From: Nocardioides sp. Root682
GTDB lineage: Bacteria; Actinomycetota; Actinomycetes; Propionibacteriales; Nocardioidaceae
Assembly (NCBI RefSeq): GCF_001427795.1
Contig: NZ_LMHJ01000001.1
Coordinates: 1,039,773 to 1,103,772, forward strand
DNA: 64,000 nt
Direction of reading: 5' to 3'
In this document: positions 41,937 through 50,504 of the stretch, in pieces
How positions within the stretch are numbered: the first letter of the stretch is position 1
Layout of the letters: every line of letters begins with the position of its first letter
Translations under genes and position numbers: made by a program
Notes under the pieces: generated by a model
What the model saw: only the letters and a program-made list of their open reading frames with translations
Database searches by the model: none
Told to the model about the DNA's origin: nothing

Positions 41937-42746
41937 ATGCTCCAGTTCCGCTTCGCAGCGCACAGCGACGTCGGTCTCGTCCGCGAGAACAACGAGGACG
42001 CCGGCTTCGCCGGGCCCTACCTGCTGTGCGTCGCCGACGGTGTCGGTGGCGCAGCCGCCGGCGAGATCGCCTCCGCCACGACGTCGTACGTCGTCAGCGC
42101 GCGTGCGCTCGCACACCCGGGTGTCGACCCGGTGCGGTTGCTCACGGCAGCCACCCACGAGGCACATGACCAGCTCGTGGCCGGCGTGGCCGCCGACCCG
42201 CGACACGTCGGGATGGCCACCACCCTCACCGCCGTGCTCACCAACGGGGTGGAGACCGCGCTGGCCCAGGTGGGCGACTCCCGCGCCTACCTGTTGCGCG
42301 ACGGAGCGCTGACCCAGCTCACGCACGACCAGACCATGGTCCAGGCGATGGTCGATGCCGGCCGGATCACCCTCGAGCAGGCGGCTGCGTCGCCGTACAA
42401 GCACATCGTGCTGCAGGCCGTCGACGGCGAGCACACACCCGAGCCGGACGTCATGCCCCTCGACCTGATGCCCGGCGACCGGTTGCTGCTGTGCAGCGAC
42501 GGCCTGAGCGACGTCCTCTCCCCTGCCGCGATCCAGATGCTGCTGGGCCTGCAGGCGCGGAGCATGGCGGTCGAGCGACTCGTCCGCGCCGCCCTCGACA
42601 GTGGCAGCCGCGACAACGTCACGGTCGTCGTGGCGGACGTCATCGACGCCCCCGCCGTCGCGGGCAACGGCCAGGTGTTCGGCGCCGGCTTCGATCTCGC
42701 CAACGTGGTGGATCCGGTCGCCGTACGTCCGTTGCGATCTGCCTGA
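41937..42746 (+). CDS. PP2C-type protein serine/threonine phosphatase
   Basis: The product is 269 residues from ATG 41937 with GGGAGGTGA upstream; the GTG at 41928 would lie within the RBS. All PP2C metal motifs are present: SDVGLVRENNEDAG, LLCVADGVGGAAAGE, LLLCSDGLSD and SGSRDNVTVVV. There is no TM segment, unlike PstP, so it is a stand-alone soluble phosphatase. Its targets could be Ser/Thr kinases such as those encoded at 49176 and 53872, but this is speculation. Confidence 0.93.
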   Translation: MLQFRFAAHSDVGLVRENNEDAGFAGPYLLCVADGVGGAAAGEIASATTSYVVSARALAHPGVDPVRLLTAATHEAHDQLVAGVAADPRHVGMATTLTAVLTNGVETALAQVGDSRAYLLRDGALTQLTHDQTMVQAMVDAGRITLEQAAASPYKHIVLQAVDGEHTPEPDVMPLDLMPGDRLLLCSDGLSDVLSPAAIQMLLGLQARSMAVERLVRAALDSGSRDNVTVVVADVIDAPAVAGNGQVFGAGFDLANVVDPVAVRPLRSA

Positions 42747-42805
42747 CCGGGCACCCCTGTCGAAAGATTCCGCCGCACGGCGACGCCGAGTCCTACACTG
42801 GCAAG

Positions 42806-43174
42806 GTGAGTGGATCGCGGAGCTACGAGTACGCGCGCCTGTGGGTGCCGCTGTACGACGCCGCCACGCTCGCCGTGACCCGGCCGGTCTACCTGATCGA
42901 GGCCGCGGACGGCTTCGAGGGCATCGCCGCCGAGAAGAACACCACCCTGATGGGGCTGTTCAACGACCTGGGCCGCCACGGCTGGCGGATCGAGCCGACC
43001 GCCCTGCGGGTGGACCACCCGACGTCCGAGATCCAGCTGCTCATCGACGCGACGCTCGACGAGGCGGACCACGCCACCTCGCCCCACGACCTGGCCAGCG
43101 CGGTCGGGTCCGGCGGCGACCCGGCGGGCGTCGTCACCGAGTTCGACGTCTACGCCATGCGGCGCAAGGTCTGA
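42806..43174 (+). CDS. Hypothetical protein (122 aa)
   Basis: GTG 42806 lies six bases after TACACT (42794-42799), which suggests a leaderless mRNA. The product begins VSGSRSYEYARLWVPLYDAA, contains GLFNDLGRHGWRIEP and ends EFDVYAMRRKV. The phrase LGRHGWRIEP is typical of small actinobacterial proteins of the DUF4177-like type, but I cannot confirm the family. It is soluble, with no recognised motif. The structured repeat copy B begins three bases after its stop. Confidence 0.72.
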   Translation: MSGSRSYEYARLWVPLYDAATLAVTRPVYLIEAADGFEGIAAEKNTTLMGLFNDLGRHGWRIEPTALRVDHPTSEIQLLIDATLDEADHATSPHDLASAVGSGGDPAGVVTEFDVYAMRRKV

Positions 43175-43177
43175 GCC

Positions 43178-43248
43178 GGTCGGCAGCGTGGCGGGAGCCA
43201 CCCTCCGGGCAGCTTGCTGCCCCGGCTGTGGCGGAGACGCGCTCGACC
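43178..43248 (+). repeat. Structured repeat element, copy B (71 bp)
   Basis: It has the same outer GGTCG/CGACC and GCGT/ACGC stems and loop sizes as copy A at 32743, but the middle stem is GCCAC/GTGGC and the apical stem GGGCAGC-TT-GCTGCCC. It fills the 78-base gap between two convergent genes, where it may serve as a bidirectional terminator. Confidence 0.75.
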
Positions 43249-43252
43249 CAAT

Positions 43253-44167
43253 TCAACAGAAGAGGTCGCCGTGCTGCTCGACGCGTTCGAGCACCTGGGT
43301 GGGCGTGAACTGCTCGAGGCCGAGCGGGTCCTCCGCGCCGGCGGCGACCTCGTCCCAGGTGATCGGCGTCGCGACCTGGGGCCGCGGGGTGCCGCGCAGC
43401 GAGTACGGCGCCACGGTGGTCTTGGAGCCGGCGTTCTGCGACCAGTCGAGGAAGACCTTTCCCCGGCGGCGGGCCTTGGTCATGGTGGCCGTGACCTGCT
43501 GCGGGTACGCCGCCTGGAGCTCCTCGGCGATCTCCTTCGCCAGCTCGCTCGTCTCGTCGGAGGGCCGCCGCTCGGGCAGTGGGGCGTAGAGATGGAGGCC
43601 CTTGCTGCCGCTGGTCACCGGGAGTGCGTCGAAGCCGCGCTCGGCAAGAGCATCCCTGGCCAGGAGGGCCACCTGGCAGCACTCGTGCAGACCGGCGCCC
43701 TCGCCCGGATCGAGGTCGATCACGACCCGGTCCGCGCCGAGCGGTTCGTCGTTCGCGTCGACCGTCCACTGGTGGACGTGGAGCTCGAGGGCCGCGAGGT
43801 TGACGGCCCACACCAGGGTCGGGAGCTCCTCGATGATGGGGAACCGGAGGGTGTCGCCGTGGCGGCTCGGGCCACGACTGCCCGTGGTCGGCACCTCGGC
43901 GGTCCGCACCCAGCTGGGCGTGCCGGCGGGCGCGTTCTTCTCGAAGAAGCTCTTGTCGGCGACGCCGTGTGGCCAGCGGATCCGGGTGACCGGGCGACCG
44001 GCCAGGTGCGGCAGGAGCACCGGCGCGATCCGTGCGTAGTAGTCGAGCACCTCGCCCTTGGTGGTGCCCGTGGCGGGATAGAGCACCTTCTCGAGGTTGG
44101 TCAGCCGCAGGGTGCGGCCCTCGACATCGACGTGCACCTCGGTCTGCGGGTGCTCGTTCTTCGGCAT
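43253..44167 (-). CDS. LigD-type polymerase/primase domain protein (NHEJ)
   Basis: The product is 304 residues from ATG 44167, which overlaps the ligase stop (TGATG). It is a stand-alone LigD polymerase domain: LTNLEKVLYPATGTTKGEVLDYY at the start (the 5'-phosphate-binding side), VVIDLDPGEG with the catalytic Asp-x-Asp, SGSKGLHLYAPL with the conserved His, and FLDWSQNAGSKTTVAPYSLR. It fills and adds ribonucleotides at broken ends before sealing. The missing phosphoesterase and ligase domains of full LigD are supplied in part by the next gene. Confidence 0.93.
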   Translation of the reverse strand: MPKNEHPQTEVHVDVEGRTLRLTNLEKVLYPATGTTKGEVLDYYARIAPVLLPHLAGRPVTRIRWPHGVADKSFFEKNAPAGTPSWVRTAEVPTTGSRGPSRHGDTLRFPIIEELPTLVWAVNLAALELHVHQWTVDANDEPLGADRVVIDLDPGEGAGLHECCQVALLARDALAERGFDALPVTSGSKGLHLYAPLPERRPSDETSELAKEIAEELQAAYPQQVTATMTKARRRGKVFLDWSQNAGSKTTVAPYSLRGTPRPQVATPITWDEVAAGAEDPLGLEQFTPTQVLERVEQHGDLFC

Positions 44168-45105
44168 CAGGCGCCACCTCCGCGCGCGAGGTCGTCGGGC
44201 GTCAGGTCGGTCCGCACGCCCTGGTACGACGGCTGGCGCAGCCGTTCGTAGCCCAACCCGTGCGTGTCGACGTCGACCACCACCACGGGGTCGACCCACG
44301 TCGTTCCGGCAGCGTCCTCGCGCGGGACGTCGTCAGCGAACGGGCTGCTGGCACGGGTCAACGGGGCGAGCAGCCCGGTGAGCACCCGGGATTGCTTCGG
44401 GCCGACGCCACTGCCGACCCGGCCGCGGTAGAGCAGGCCGTCGGGAGTGACCTCGCCGACCAGGAGGGCAGCGAGGCGGTCGCTCGACCCCGTCTGCGGC
44501 CGCCAGCCCCCGACCACGAACGTTCCGCGATGGCGGTGCGCGAACTTCAACCAGTGCTGGCTGCGGGCACCGGGCCGGTAGGTGGAGTCGATCCGCTTGC
44601 TGACGATCCCCTCGAGTCCCTGCGCGCGGGTCGCGTCGAGGAGCATCGCGCCGTCGTCGTACTCCTGAGGCACCTGCCACCCGGAGGCACCGAGGTCCAG
44701 GTCGGCCAGCCGGCGACGGCGCTCCTCCAGGGGGAGCCCGCACAGGTCCTCGCCACCCAGGCGCAGCACGTCGAAGACCATGTACGTCGCCGGGATCCGC
44801 TGCGCCAGACGGGCGACGGTTGCCGTGTTGCGGACATGCATCCGCTCTGCGAGCACCCGGAAGTCGGGGATCCCGCGGTCGTTGAGCGCGATGATCTCGC
44901 CGTCCACGACGGTGTCGCGCAGTCCTACGGGTGCCGTGAGGAGCTCGGGCCACGCAGCGGTGATCCGGTTGCCGTTGCGGCTGACCAGCGTGACGTCGCC
45001 GTCGACCGTGGCCAGTGCCCGGACACCGTCCCACTTCACCTCGTGGCGCCAGTCCTCGCCCGGGGGGACGTGGGTGCCCGGCGTCGCGAGCATGGGAAGC
45101 AGCAC
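44167..45105 (-). CDS. ATP-dependent DNA ligase (LigD-type ligase domain)
   Basis: The product is 312 residues from GTG 45105 (ATG 45093 is an alternative). The adenylation motif EVKWDGVRAL carries the nucleotidyl Lys, followed by VDGEIIALNDRG, TYMVFDVLRL, EGIVSKRIDSTYRPG and WLKFAHRHRGTFVVGGWRPQ, covering motifs I to V; the OB-fold follows. It seals ends in NHEJ with the Ku and polymerase proteins. The gene order ligase then polymerase, with a one-base overlap, indicates one operon. Confidence 0.93.
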   Translation of the reverse strand: MLLPMLATPGTHVPPGEDWRHEVKWDGVRALATVDGDVTLVSRNGNRITAAWPELLTAPVGLRDTVVDGEIIALNDRGIPDFRVLAERMHVRNTATVARLAQRIPATYMVFDVLRLGGEDLCGLPLEERRRRLADLDLGASGWQVPQEYDDGAMLLDATRAQGLEGIVSKRIDSTYRPGARSQHWLKFAHRHRGTFVVGGWRPQTGSSDRLAALLVGEVTPDGLLYRGRVGSGVGPKQSRVLTGLLAPLTRASSPFADDVPREDAAGTTWVDPVVVVDVDTHGLGYERLRQPSYQGVRTDLTPDDLARGGGA

Positions 45106-45120
45106 GAGGCCATCATGCCG

Positions 45121-45158
45121 GGGTTTCGAGGCTCGCTGCGCTCGCACCTCAACCACCG
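45121..45158. repeat. Copy 3 of the 38-bp palindromic repeat, overlaps the lhgO stop
   Basis: It begins GGGTTTCGAGGCTCGCT and ends CACCTCAACCACCG. Its end contains the TGA stop codon (45149-45151) and the last two Gly codons of the minus-strand oxidoreductase gene. Confidence 0.85.
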
Positions 45159-46345
45159 GCGGGAATCCGGTCGACGACGTACTCCGCAATCGCCAGGCTC
45201 GAGGTCGCGGCGGGCGACGGGGCGTTGCGCACGCTGGTGACGCCGTCGCTGTGCGTGATCCGGAAGTCATCGACCAGGGTCCCGTCGCGCTCGACCGCCT
45301 GCGCACGGATCCCGAAGCCGGCGCGCACCACGTCGCCGGGCCCGATGTCCGGGACGTAGCGCTCTGCGGCACGCAGGTAGGAACGCACCGACAGCGACCC
45401 ACGGACCTCGGTCACGCCGGTCCGCCAGTGCGTCGCCGCCATCCGCCAGAAGCCCGGCCACGTCGCGATGCTGCCCACGTCGGCGAGCCGCACCGACGAT
45501 CGCCGGTAGCCGTCGCGGTGCGGCGCCATCACGGCGTTCGGCCCGACCTCGAGCGACCCGGTCACGCGCCGCGTGAAGTGCACCCCGAGGAACGGATAGC
45601 GCGGGTCGGGCACCGGGTAGACCATGCCGCGCACGAGGTCCTGCTTGGCTGCGGACACCGCGAGGTACTCCCCGCGGAACGGAATGATCCGGGGAGCCGC
45701 GTCCTCACCGGCCAACCTGCCCAGTCGGTCGGACTGGAGTCCCCCGCACAGCACCACCTGGTCGACGTCGTACGACGTCCGGCCGGTGGTCACGGTGACG
45801 CGGCCGCCACGCTGGCTGATCGCGGTGACCTCGCTCGCGACCGGCACCCGGCCGCCCGCGGACTCGACGTCCCGGGCCAGTTGTTCGGCGACCGCGACGT
45901 AGTCGGTGATCGCGGTACGAGGCGAGTGCAGCGCAGCCAGCCCCGCAGCGTGCGGCTCGATCTCGGCGAGGGCTGCGGCATCGAGACGACGGAGTCCCGG
46001 TACGCCGTTCTGCTGCGCGGTGCGCTCGAGCGTGTCGAACCTGCCGAGCTCGTCGCCATCGACGGCCACCACGACCTTGCCGCACTCGACGTACGGCAAC
46101 CGGTGCTCGGCGCAGTACTCCCGCAGCAGGTCACGTCCCCGCGCGCATAGATCGGCCTTCAGGCTTCCCGGCCGGTAGTAGATCCCGGCGTGCACGACCC
46201 CGGAGTTGTGGCCGGTCTGGTGGGCACCCACGCGGTCCTCCTTCTCGAGGACCAGCACCCGGAGGCCCGGGCGACGGAGGGTCAGCTCGCGGGCAACTGC
46301 GAGGCCGACGATTCCGCCGCCGACGACTCCGATGGACTGCTGCAC
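45149..46345 (-). CDS. lhgO: L-2-hydroxyglutarate oxidase (LhgO)-like FAD oxidoreductase
   Basis: The product is 398 residues from GTG 46345. It has the FAD-binding GVVGGGIVGLAVARE motif at the N-terminus, HQTGHNSGVVHAGIYYRPGSLKA (the segment typical of LhgO, given here in part), GVHFTRRVTGSLEVGPNAV and a C-terminal IRAQAV-VDDFRI strand pair. LhgO-type enzymes oxidise L-2-hydroxyglutarate to 2-oxoglutarate at the membrane. It lies between the ligase and ku genes, divergent from ku with 62 bases between, and shows no obvious link to NHEJ. Its last codons come from a repeat element. Confidence 0.88.
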   Translation of the reverse strand: MQQSIGVVGGGIVGLAVARELTLRRPGLRVLVLEKEDRVGAHQTGHNSGVVHAGIYYRPGSLKADLCARGRDLLREYCAEHRLPYVECGKVVVAVDGDELGRFDTLERTAQQNGVPGLRRLDAAALAEIEPHAAGLAALHSPRTAITDYVAVAEQLARDVESAGGRVPVASEVTAISQRGGRVTVTTGRTSYDVDQVVLCGGLQSDRLGRLAGEDAAPRIIPFRGEYLAVSAAKQDLVRGMVYPVPDPRYPFLGVHFTRRVTGSLEVGPNAVMAPHRDGYRRSSVRLADVGSIATWPGFWRMAATHWRTGVTEVRGSLSVRSYLRAAERYVPDIGPGDVVRAGFGIRAQAVERDGTLVDDFRITHSDGVTSVRNAPSPAATSSLAIAEYVVDRIPAGG

Positions 46346-46395
46346 GCGTCCATCGTGGCAGCACGAACCCCGGTCAAGGCGTCGGTGCTTCGGCG

Positions 46396-46401
46396 TAGGC
46401 T
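46396..46401 (+). promoter_or_regulatory. Probable -10 element of the leaderless ku gene
   Basis: TAGGCT ends six bases before ATG 46408, so the ku transcript probably starts at its initiation codon. Confidence 0.5.
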
Positions 46402-46407
46402 GCACCC

Positions 46408-47331
46408 ATGCGTGCGATCTGGAAGGGTGCGGTCTCCTTCGGCCTCGTCAGTGTGCCGGTCAAGCTGTACAGCGCGACCGAGAGCCATGACGTGTCGTTC
46501 CGTCAGGTGCATGCCAAGGACGGCGGCCGGATCAAGTACCAGCGCGTCTGCGCCATCGACGGCGAGGAGGTGCCGTACTCCGACATCGCGAAGGGGTACG
46601 AGACTGAGGACGGCGAGATGGTCATCCTCACCGAGGACGACCTGGCCAACCTGCCGACGACCTCCTCCCGCGAGATCGCGGTCGAGAAGTTCGTGCCGGT
46701 CGACCAGATCGACCCGATGCTGTTCGAGAAGTCGTATTACCTCGAGCCCGAGGGCACCGGTGCCAAGCCGTACGCACTGCTCCGCCAGGCGCTTCTCGAC
46801 TCGAACCGGATGGCCGTGGTCACCGTCGCCCTGCGCCAGCGCACGTCCACCGCGGTGCTGCGCGTGCGCTCCACCCCCAACGGCGACGTGATCGTGCTGC
46901 AGACGATGATGTGGCCCGACGAGGTCCGGGTGCCCGACTTCTCCGTCGAGGTCGGTGACGTCAAGGACGCCGAGGTCAAGATGGCGCAGATGCTGATCGA
47001 GACCCTCTCCGGTGACTTCGACTCCGCCGACTTCGAGGACGACTACGCCGAGGCCGTCGAGTCGGTGGTGAAGGCCAAGATCGAGGGCGGCGAGGTCAAG
47101 CGCACCGAGACGTCGGCCAAGACGGGCGGTGAGGTGGTCGATCTGCTCGCCGCACTGCAGCGCTCCGTCGAGGCAGCAAAGACCTCGCGCGGCGAGGACC
47201 CGGCACCTGCGAAGAAGACTGCGGCCAAGAAGGCTGCCGCCAAGAAGTCACCAGCAAAGAAGACAGCAGCAAAGAAGCCCGCGGCGAAGAAGACCACTGC
47301 CAAGAAGGCTGCCGCCAAGAAGGCCAGCTAG
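46408..47331 (+). CDS. ku: Ku DNA end-binding protein
   Basis: The product is 307 residues. The Ku core spans about residues 1-255 (MRAIWKGAVSFGLVSVPVKL at the start, FEKSYYLEP, YALLRQALLDSNRMAVVTV). The C-terminal 50 residues are repeated lysine-alanine blocks (PAKKTAAKKAAAKK type), a histone-H1-like tail that in related Ku proteins tunes DNA binding and lets Ku move along DNA. It forms homodimers on double-strand ends and recruits the LigD-type enzymes encoded nearby. Confidence 0.96.
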   Translation: MRAIWKGAVSFGLVSVPVKLYSATESHDVSFRQVHAKDGGRIKYQRVCAIDGEEVPYSDIAKGYETEDGEMVILTEDDLANLPTTSSREIAVEKFVPVDQIDPMLFEKSYYLEPEGTGAKPYALLRQALLDSNRMAVVTVALRQRTSTAVLRVRSTPNGDVIVLQTMMWPDEVRVPDFSVEVGDVKDAEVKMAQMLIETLSGDFDSADFEDDYAEAVESVVKAKIEGGEVKRTETSAKTGGEVVDLLAALQRSVEAAKTSRGEDPAPAKKTAAKKAAAKKSPAKKTAAKKPAAKKTTAKKAAAKKAS

Positions 47332-47335
47332 GCCC

Positions 47336-49165
47336 TCAGTCGACCTCGTCCTCGGCCCGTTCGATCAGGTCCTTCACGACGTCGATCGAGCGGATCCGGC
47401 CGCTGGTCACCGTCGTGTCCCGGTCGGAGAACAGCGCCGTCGGGATGCCGATCAGCTCGGCGTCGTTGTTGACCGCCATACCGCCCGAGTTGCCCGGTGC
47501 GATGCGGGCATCGGTGTCGAGCTCCGACCGCGGGCCGAGGTCCGGGTCGTTGAGCACCGTCGAGATGACGCCGGTGGTGACGGTGATCGACTCACCTGAA
47601 CCGGCGACGGCCGGGAAGCCGAGGACGGTGACGTCGTCGCCCGCCCGCAGCTCGCCGGAGGTACCGATCGGGACGGCGGGCAGGTCCAGCTCGCCGTCGA
47701 GGTCACTGCCGTCCGCGTTCGCGTAGATCTGGATCACCGCGACGTCGAGATGGCCGTCGGCCTCCACGACACGGGCCCGGTAGGCCGCGGGGGCGTTGGT
47801 GTCCGTCATGCCGTCAGTCAGCGAGATCAGCAGGAACTCGGGGTTGGCGATCTGCTCGCCGGAGTACTGGTCGTTGAGGCCCTCGGCCTCGGGCTCCGCG
47901 ACGTGTGCGTTGGTGAGGATCAGACCGTCCTTGCGGATGATCGAGCCCGACCCGTGGTACTCGCCGGTGCTGGCCGGGTCGGAGAGCAGATGGGTCTGTG
48001 CCGAGATCTTGACGGTGGCGGCCTTGGCCGCGTCGAGCTCCTCGCCCGTCAACGTGCCCATCGAGCCGGATCCGCCGGACGGAGACGACGGGTCGGCAGA
48101 CTTGTCGTCGTCGCGCCCCAGCAGCAAGGCGGTGATCAGGACACCACCGATCAGGAGGAGGCTGGCCGCGATCGCGCCGATGATCACCAGGCGCTTGCCC
48201 CAGCGCCGACGAGCGATCCGTTTCTCCTCCTCCGCCGAGGACAGGATCGGGACGAGGGTGAGCTCGGGCCCGGCGACCGGATGGCCCAGACGCAGGCTGA
48301 TCCGTTCGTCGAACTTGCGGGTCGTGACCCGGCGGCCCTCGGCGAAGGTGCCCTCGTTGGACAGGTTGGTGTAGGTCCAGCCGCCGGGGAACGGGTCGAT
48401 CCGACCGTGCACGCGCGAGCAGGCGGGGTCGCTGATCACGACGGTCGAGTCGCTGCGACGGCCGACGGTGATCTGGGTCGGGTGGCGGAACCGGTGCTCA
48501 CGCCCCTCGGCCACCAGGAGCAGGTCCGGACCGGTCCGCGGTGCGGCGGGCGCTCCGGCGTAGCCCTGCGCGCCGACTTGGGGACGCGGCGCGGCCGCCA
48601 GGATCTGGGTGGCGTCGTTGCCCGGGATCGAGGGTGGCAGACCGGGGGCTCCTGCCGGACGCGCGCCCGGCGGTGCGACCCGCGTCGACGGGTCGGGCGG
48701 TGGCACCGACGACATGGGCGGCATGGTGAGCTCGTCGGGCAGGCTCGGCATTGGCGGGATACGCGACGGCGGTCCGGGCGCGGGCATCGGCGGAGGCGGG
48801 GGCGCGGCCAGCGGCGGGGCCATCGGTGGGACGGGCGCCGGCGCCGCAAGGACCGCCGATGCGTCGTACTGCTCGGCCGGGACGATCGTCAGCGTCGCCC
48901 CCTCGGCCGGGGGTCCACAACGGACCGAGATCCGCTGCTCGATCGGGAAGTCGGTCACCCGCTCGTCGTCGACATAGGTCCCGAACTGGCTGCCGTTGTC
49001 GACCAGCACCCAACCGTAGGCCGACAGCTGCAGCTCGGCGTGCTGGCGCGACACCGATCCGGCAGTGAGGACGACGTCGGCCTCGATGGCTCGACCGATG
49101 CGATAGACGGGCTTGCCTTCGAGGCGAAGGACACGACCGTCGACCTCGACCACGAGAGCAGACAT
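47336..49165 (-). CDS. FHA-FHA-TM-trypsin-like (S1C) protease
   Basis: The product is 609 residues from ATG 49165, with TAGGGT ending seven bases upstream. The first FHA domain (about 10-75: YRIGRAIEADVVL, VSRQH, DNGSQFGT) and second FHA domain (about 230-300: VGRRSDSTVVI, CSRVHGRI, LSNEGTF) are joined by a Pro-rich linker. One TM helix lies at about 324-348, followed by an extracytoplasmic protease domain with His421 (TNAHV), Asp474 (LDVAV) and Ser560 (GNSGG). The inner FHA domains would read Thr phosphorylation and the outer domain would cleave envelope targets. It heads a signalling cluster with two kinases and a phosphatase. Confidence 0.92.
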   Translation of the reverse strand: MSALVVEVDGRVLRLEGKPVYRIGRAIEADVVLTAGSVSRQHAELQLSAYGWVLVDNGSQFGTYVDDERVTDFPIEQRISVRCGPPAEGATLTIVPAEQYDASAVLAAPAPVPPMAPPLAAPPPPPMPAPGPPSRIPPMPSLPDELTMPPMSSVPPPDPSTRVAPPGARPAGAPGLPPSIPGNDATQILAAAPRPQVGAQGYAGAPAAPRTGPDLLLVAEGREHRFRHPTQITVGRRSDSTVVISDPACSRVHGRIDPFPGGWTYTNLSNEGTFAEGRRVTTRKFDERISLRLGHPVAGPELTLVPILSSAEEEKRIARRRWGKRLVIIGAIAASLLLIGGVLITALLLGRDDDKSADPSSPSGGSGSMGTLTGEELDAAKAATVKISAQTHLLSDPASTGEYHGSGSIIRKDGLILTNAHVAEPEAEGLNDQYSGEQIANPEFLLISLTDGMTDTNAPAAYRARVVEADGHLDVAVIQIYANADGSDLDGELDLPAVPIGTSGELRAGDDVTVLGFPAVAGSGESITVTTGVISTVLNDPDLGPRSELDTDARIAPGNSGGMAVNNDAELIGIPTALFSDRDTTVTSGRIRSIDVVKDLIERAEDEVD

Positions 49166-49175
49166 GCGCGTCACC

Positions 49176-50504
49176 CTATGCGGTCGCCCCGGGCGTCGAA
49201 CCGCTCGGTCGACGCACCTGAACGGTGGAGTTGCGGATCTGGATCCGGGCGCCGTTGACGAGCTCGATGGTGCGGTCCGGCTCGAGGAGGAAGTTCTGGC
49301 CGCCCGGGTACGACACGGGCCAGGAGAAGTCCGAGGCGTTGTGCAGACCCCATCGGTCGGGGGCTTCCGGGTGCTGGCGCACCTGGGCGAGCACCGTCGG
49401 GTGGTCGATGCCGGAGGTGAGGTGGTCGGACCGGATCGTGGTCTGCGGTCCGACGGCCACGGTGCGCCGGCCGACCTGCAGGACGTACGGCGGCCGGACC
49501 TCGGTCTGGTCCTGCCAACAGGTGACGCTGTCCTCCGCGGGGCTCCAGAAGTTCGTGGTCCCACAGGTGGGGCAGGCCAGCAGTCCGTCGCGAAGTCGGT
49601 CCATCGCCTTGATCCACTGGCCCTCGGTCACCCGCGCACCCGGGTGGTCCAGTCCCTCGGTGAAGGCCTGGACGAAGAGGTCGCGCAGGAACTGCGGGTA
49701 GATGTTCCAGTACTGCTGGACGATCTGCGCCGGCCGGTTCTCCGCGCGGCTCGGATGCATGCAGAACAACGGCTCGGTCCCGAAGTGGGTCATCAGCCAG
49801 TGCGCGTCCCGCATGCCGGCGTCGGTGCGCGCGCCTTCGAGCGGGTGCCCCAGGAACAGCGAGTAGAACAGCAGCACGGCCAGCGAGTGCCGGTCGGTGT
49901 CGGTGTTCGGCAGCGTCCGGTACGTCGTGTCCCGCACGACCTCCGGCGCCATGAAGTACGGCGTCCCGAGGACCCGCCCGGTGCCGTTGTCGATCCCGAC
50001 GTTGTCGTTGTCGCAGATGAGCACGTCACCGTTGGACGGGTCGAAGAAGACGTTGCCGAAGGAGATGTCGCGGTAGCACAGGCCACGTGCGTGCAGACGC
50101 AGGAAGCTGTAGCTCAGCTGACGGCACAGCTCGATGATCGAGGAGAAGGAGACGTCGAGCGGTTGCCCGTCACGGTCCGCGTTCAGCAGCAGGAAGCTCA
50201 GCTCGAGGAAACGCTGGTGCCTCAGGTGCATGACGTAGCCGAAGCTCGGCTCCGTGCCGACCCGCGCCATGCTGAGCGGCCACAGGAAACGTTGGTGCGG
50301 GGACCCGATCTCCACCAGCTGCTGCATCTCGTCGTACTGCTGCGAGGTCGCGCTCTCGGGCTTGTACCACTTGAGGGCCAGCGGCTCCCCGGTCTCGCGC
50401 CGGACCTCGAAGACGTAGCCCTGTCCGCCCTGGCCGAGCAGTGACGTCACCCGGGCGCGGCCCAACGGACCGAGATCGACCTCGACGCCCTCTGCCAGCA
50501 CCAT
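49176..50504 (-). CDS. TerY-P-type protein kinase with zinc ribbon and FHA-like tail
   Basis: The product is 442 residues; ATG 50504 has GGAGGT ten bases upstream. The kinase fold is diverged: Gly loop GQGGQGY (24-30), Lys45 in LALKWYKP, a catalytic loop CYRDISFGNVFF (Tyr-Arg-Asp instead of His-Arg-Asp) and CDNDNVG in place of DFG, then MAPE. C-terminal to it are CPTC and a further Cys (a partial zinc ribbon) and a beta-rich domain (VGRRTVAVG to GARIQIRN) resembling FHA. This matches the kinase of the TerY-P triad described from comparative genomics. It is divergent from the vWA gene. Confidence 0.88.
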   Translation of the reverse strand: MVLAEGVEVDLGPLGRARVTSLLGQGGQGYVFEVRRETGEPLALKWYKPESATSQQYDEMQQLVEIGSPHQRFLWPLSMARVGTEPSFGYVMHLRHQRFLELSFLLLNADRDGQPLDVSFSSIIELCRQLSYSFLRLHARGLCYRDISFGNVFFDPSNGDVLICDNDNVGIDNGTGRVLGTPYFMAPEVVRDTTYRTLPNTDTDRHSLAVLLFYSLFLGHPLEGARTDAGMRDAHWLMTHFGTEPLFCMHPSRAENRPAQIVQQYWNIYPQFLRDLFVQAFTEGLDHPGARVTEGQWIKAMDRLRDGLLACPTCGTTNFWSPAEDSVTCWQDQTEVRPPYVLQVGRRTVAVGPQTTIRSDHLTSGIDHPTVLAQVRQHPEAPDRWGLHNASDFSWPVSYPGGQNFLLEPDRTIELVNGARIQIRNSTVQVRRPSGSTPGATA

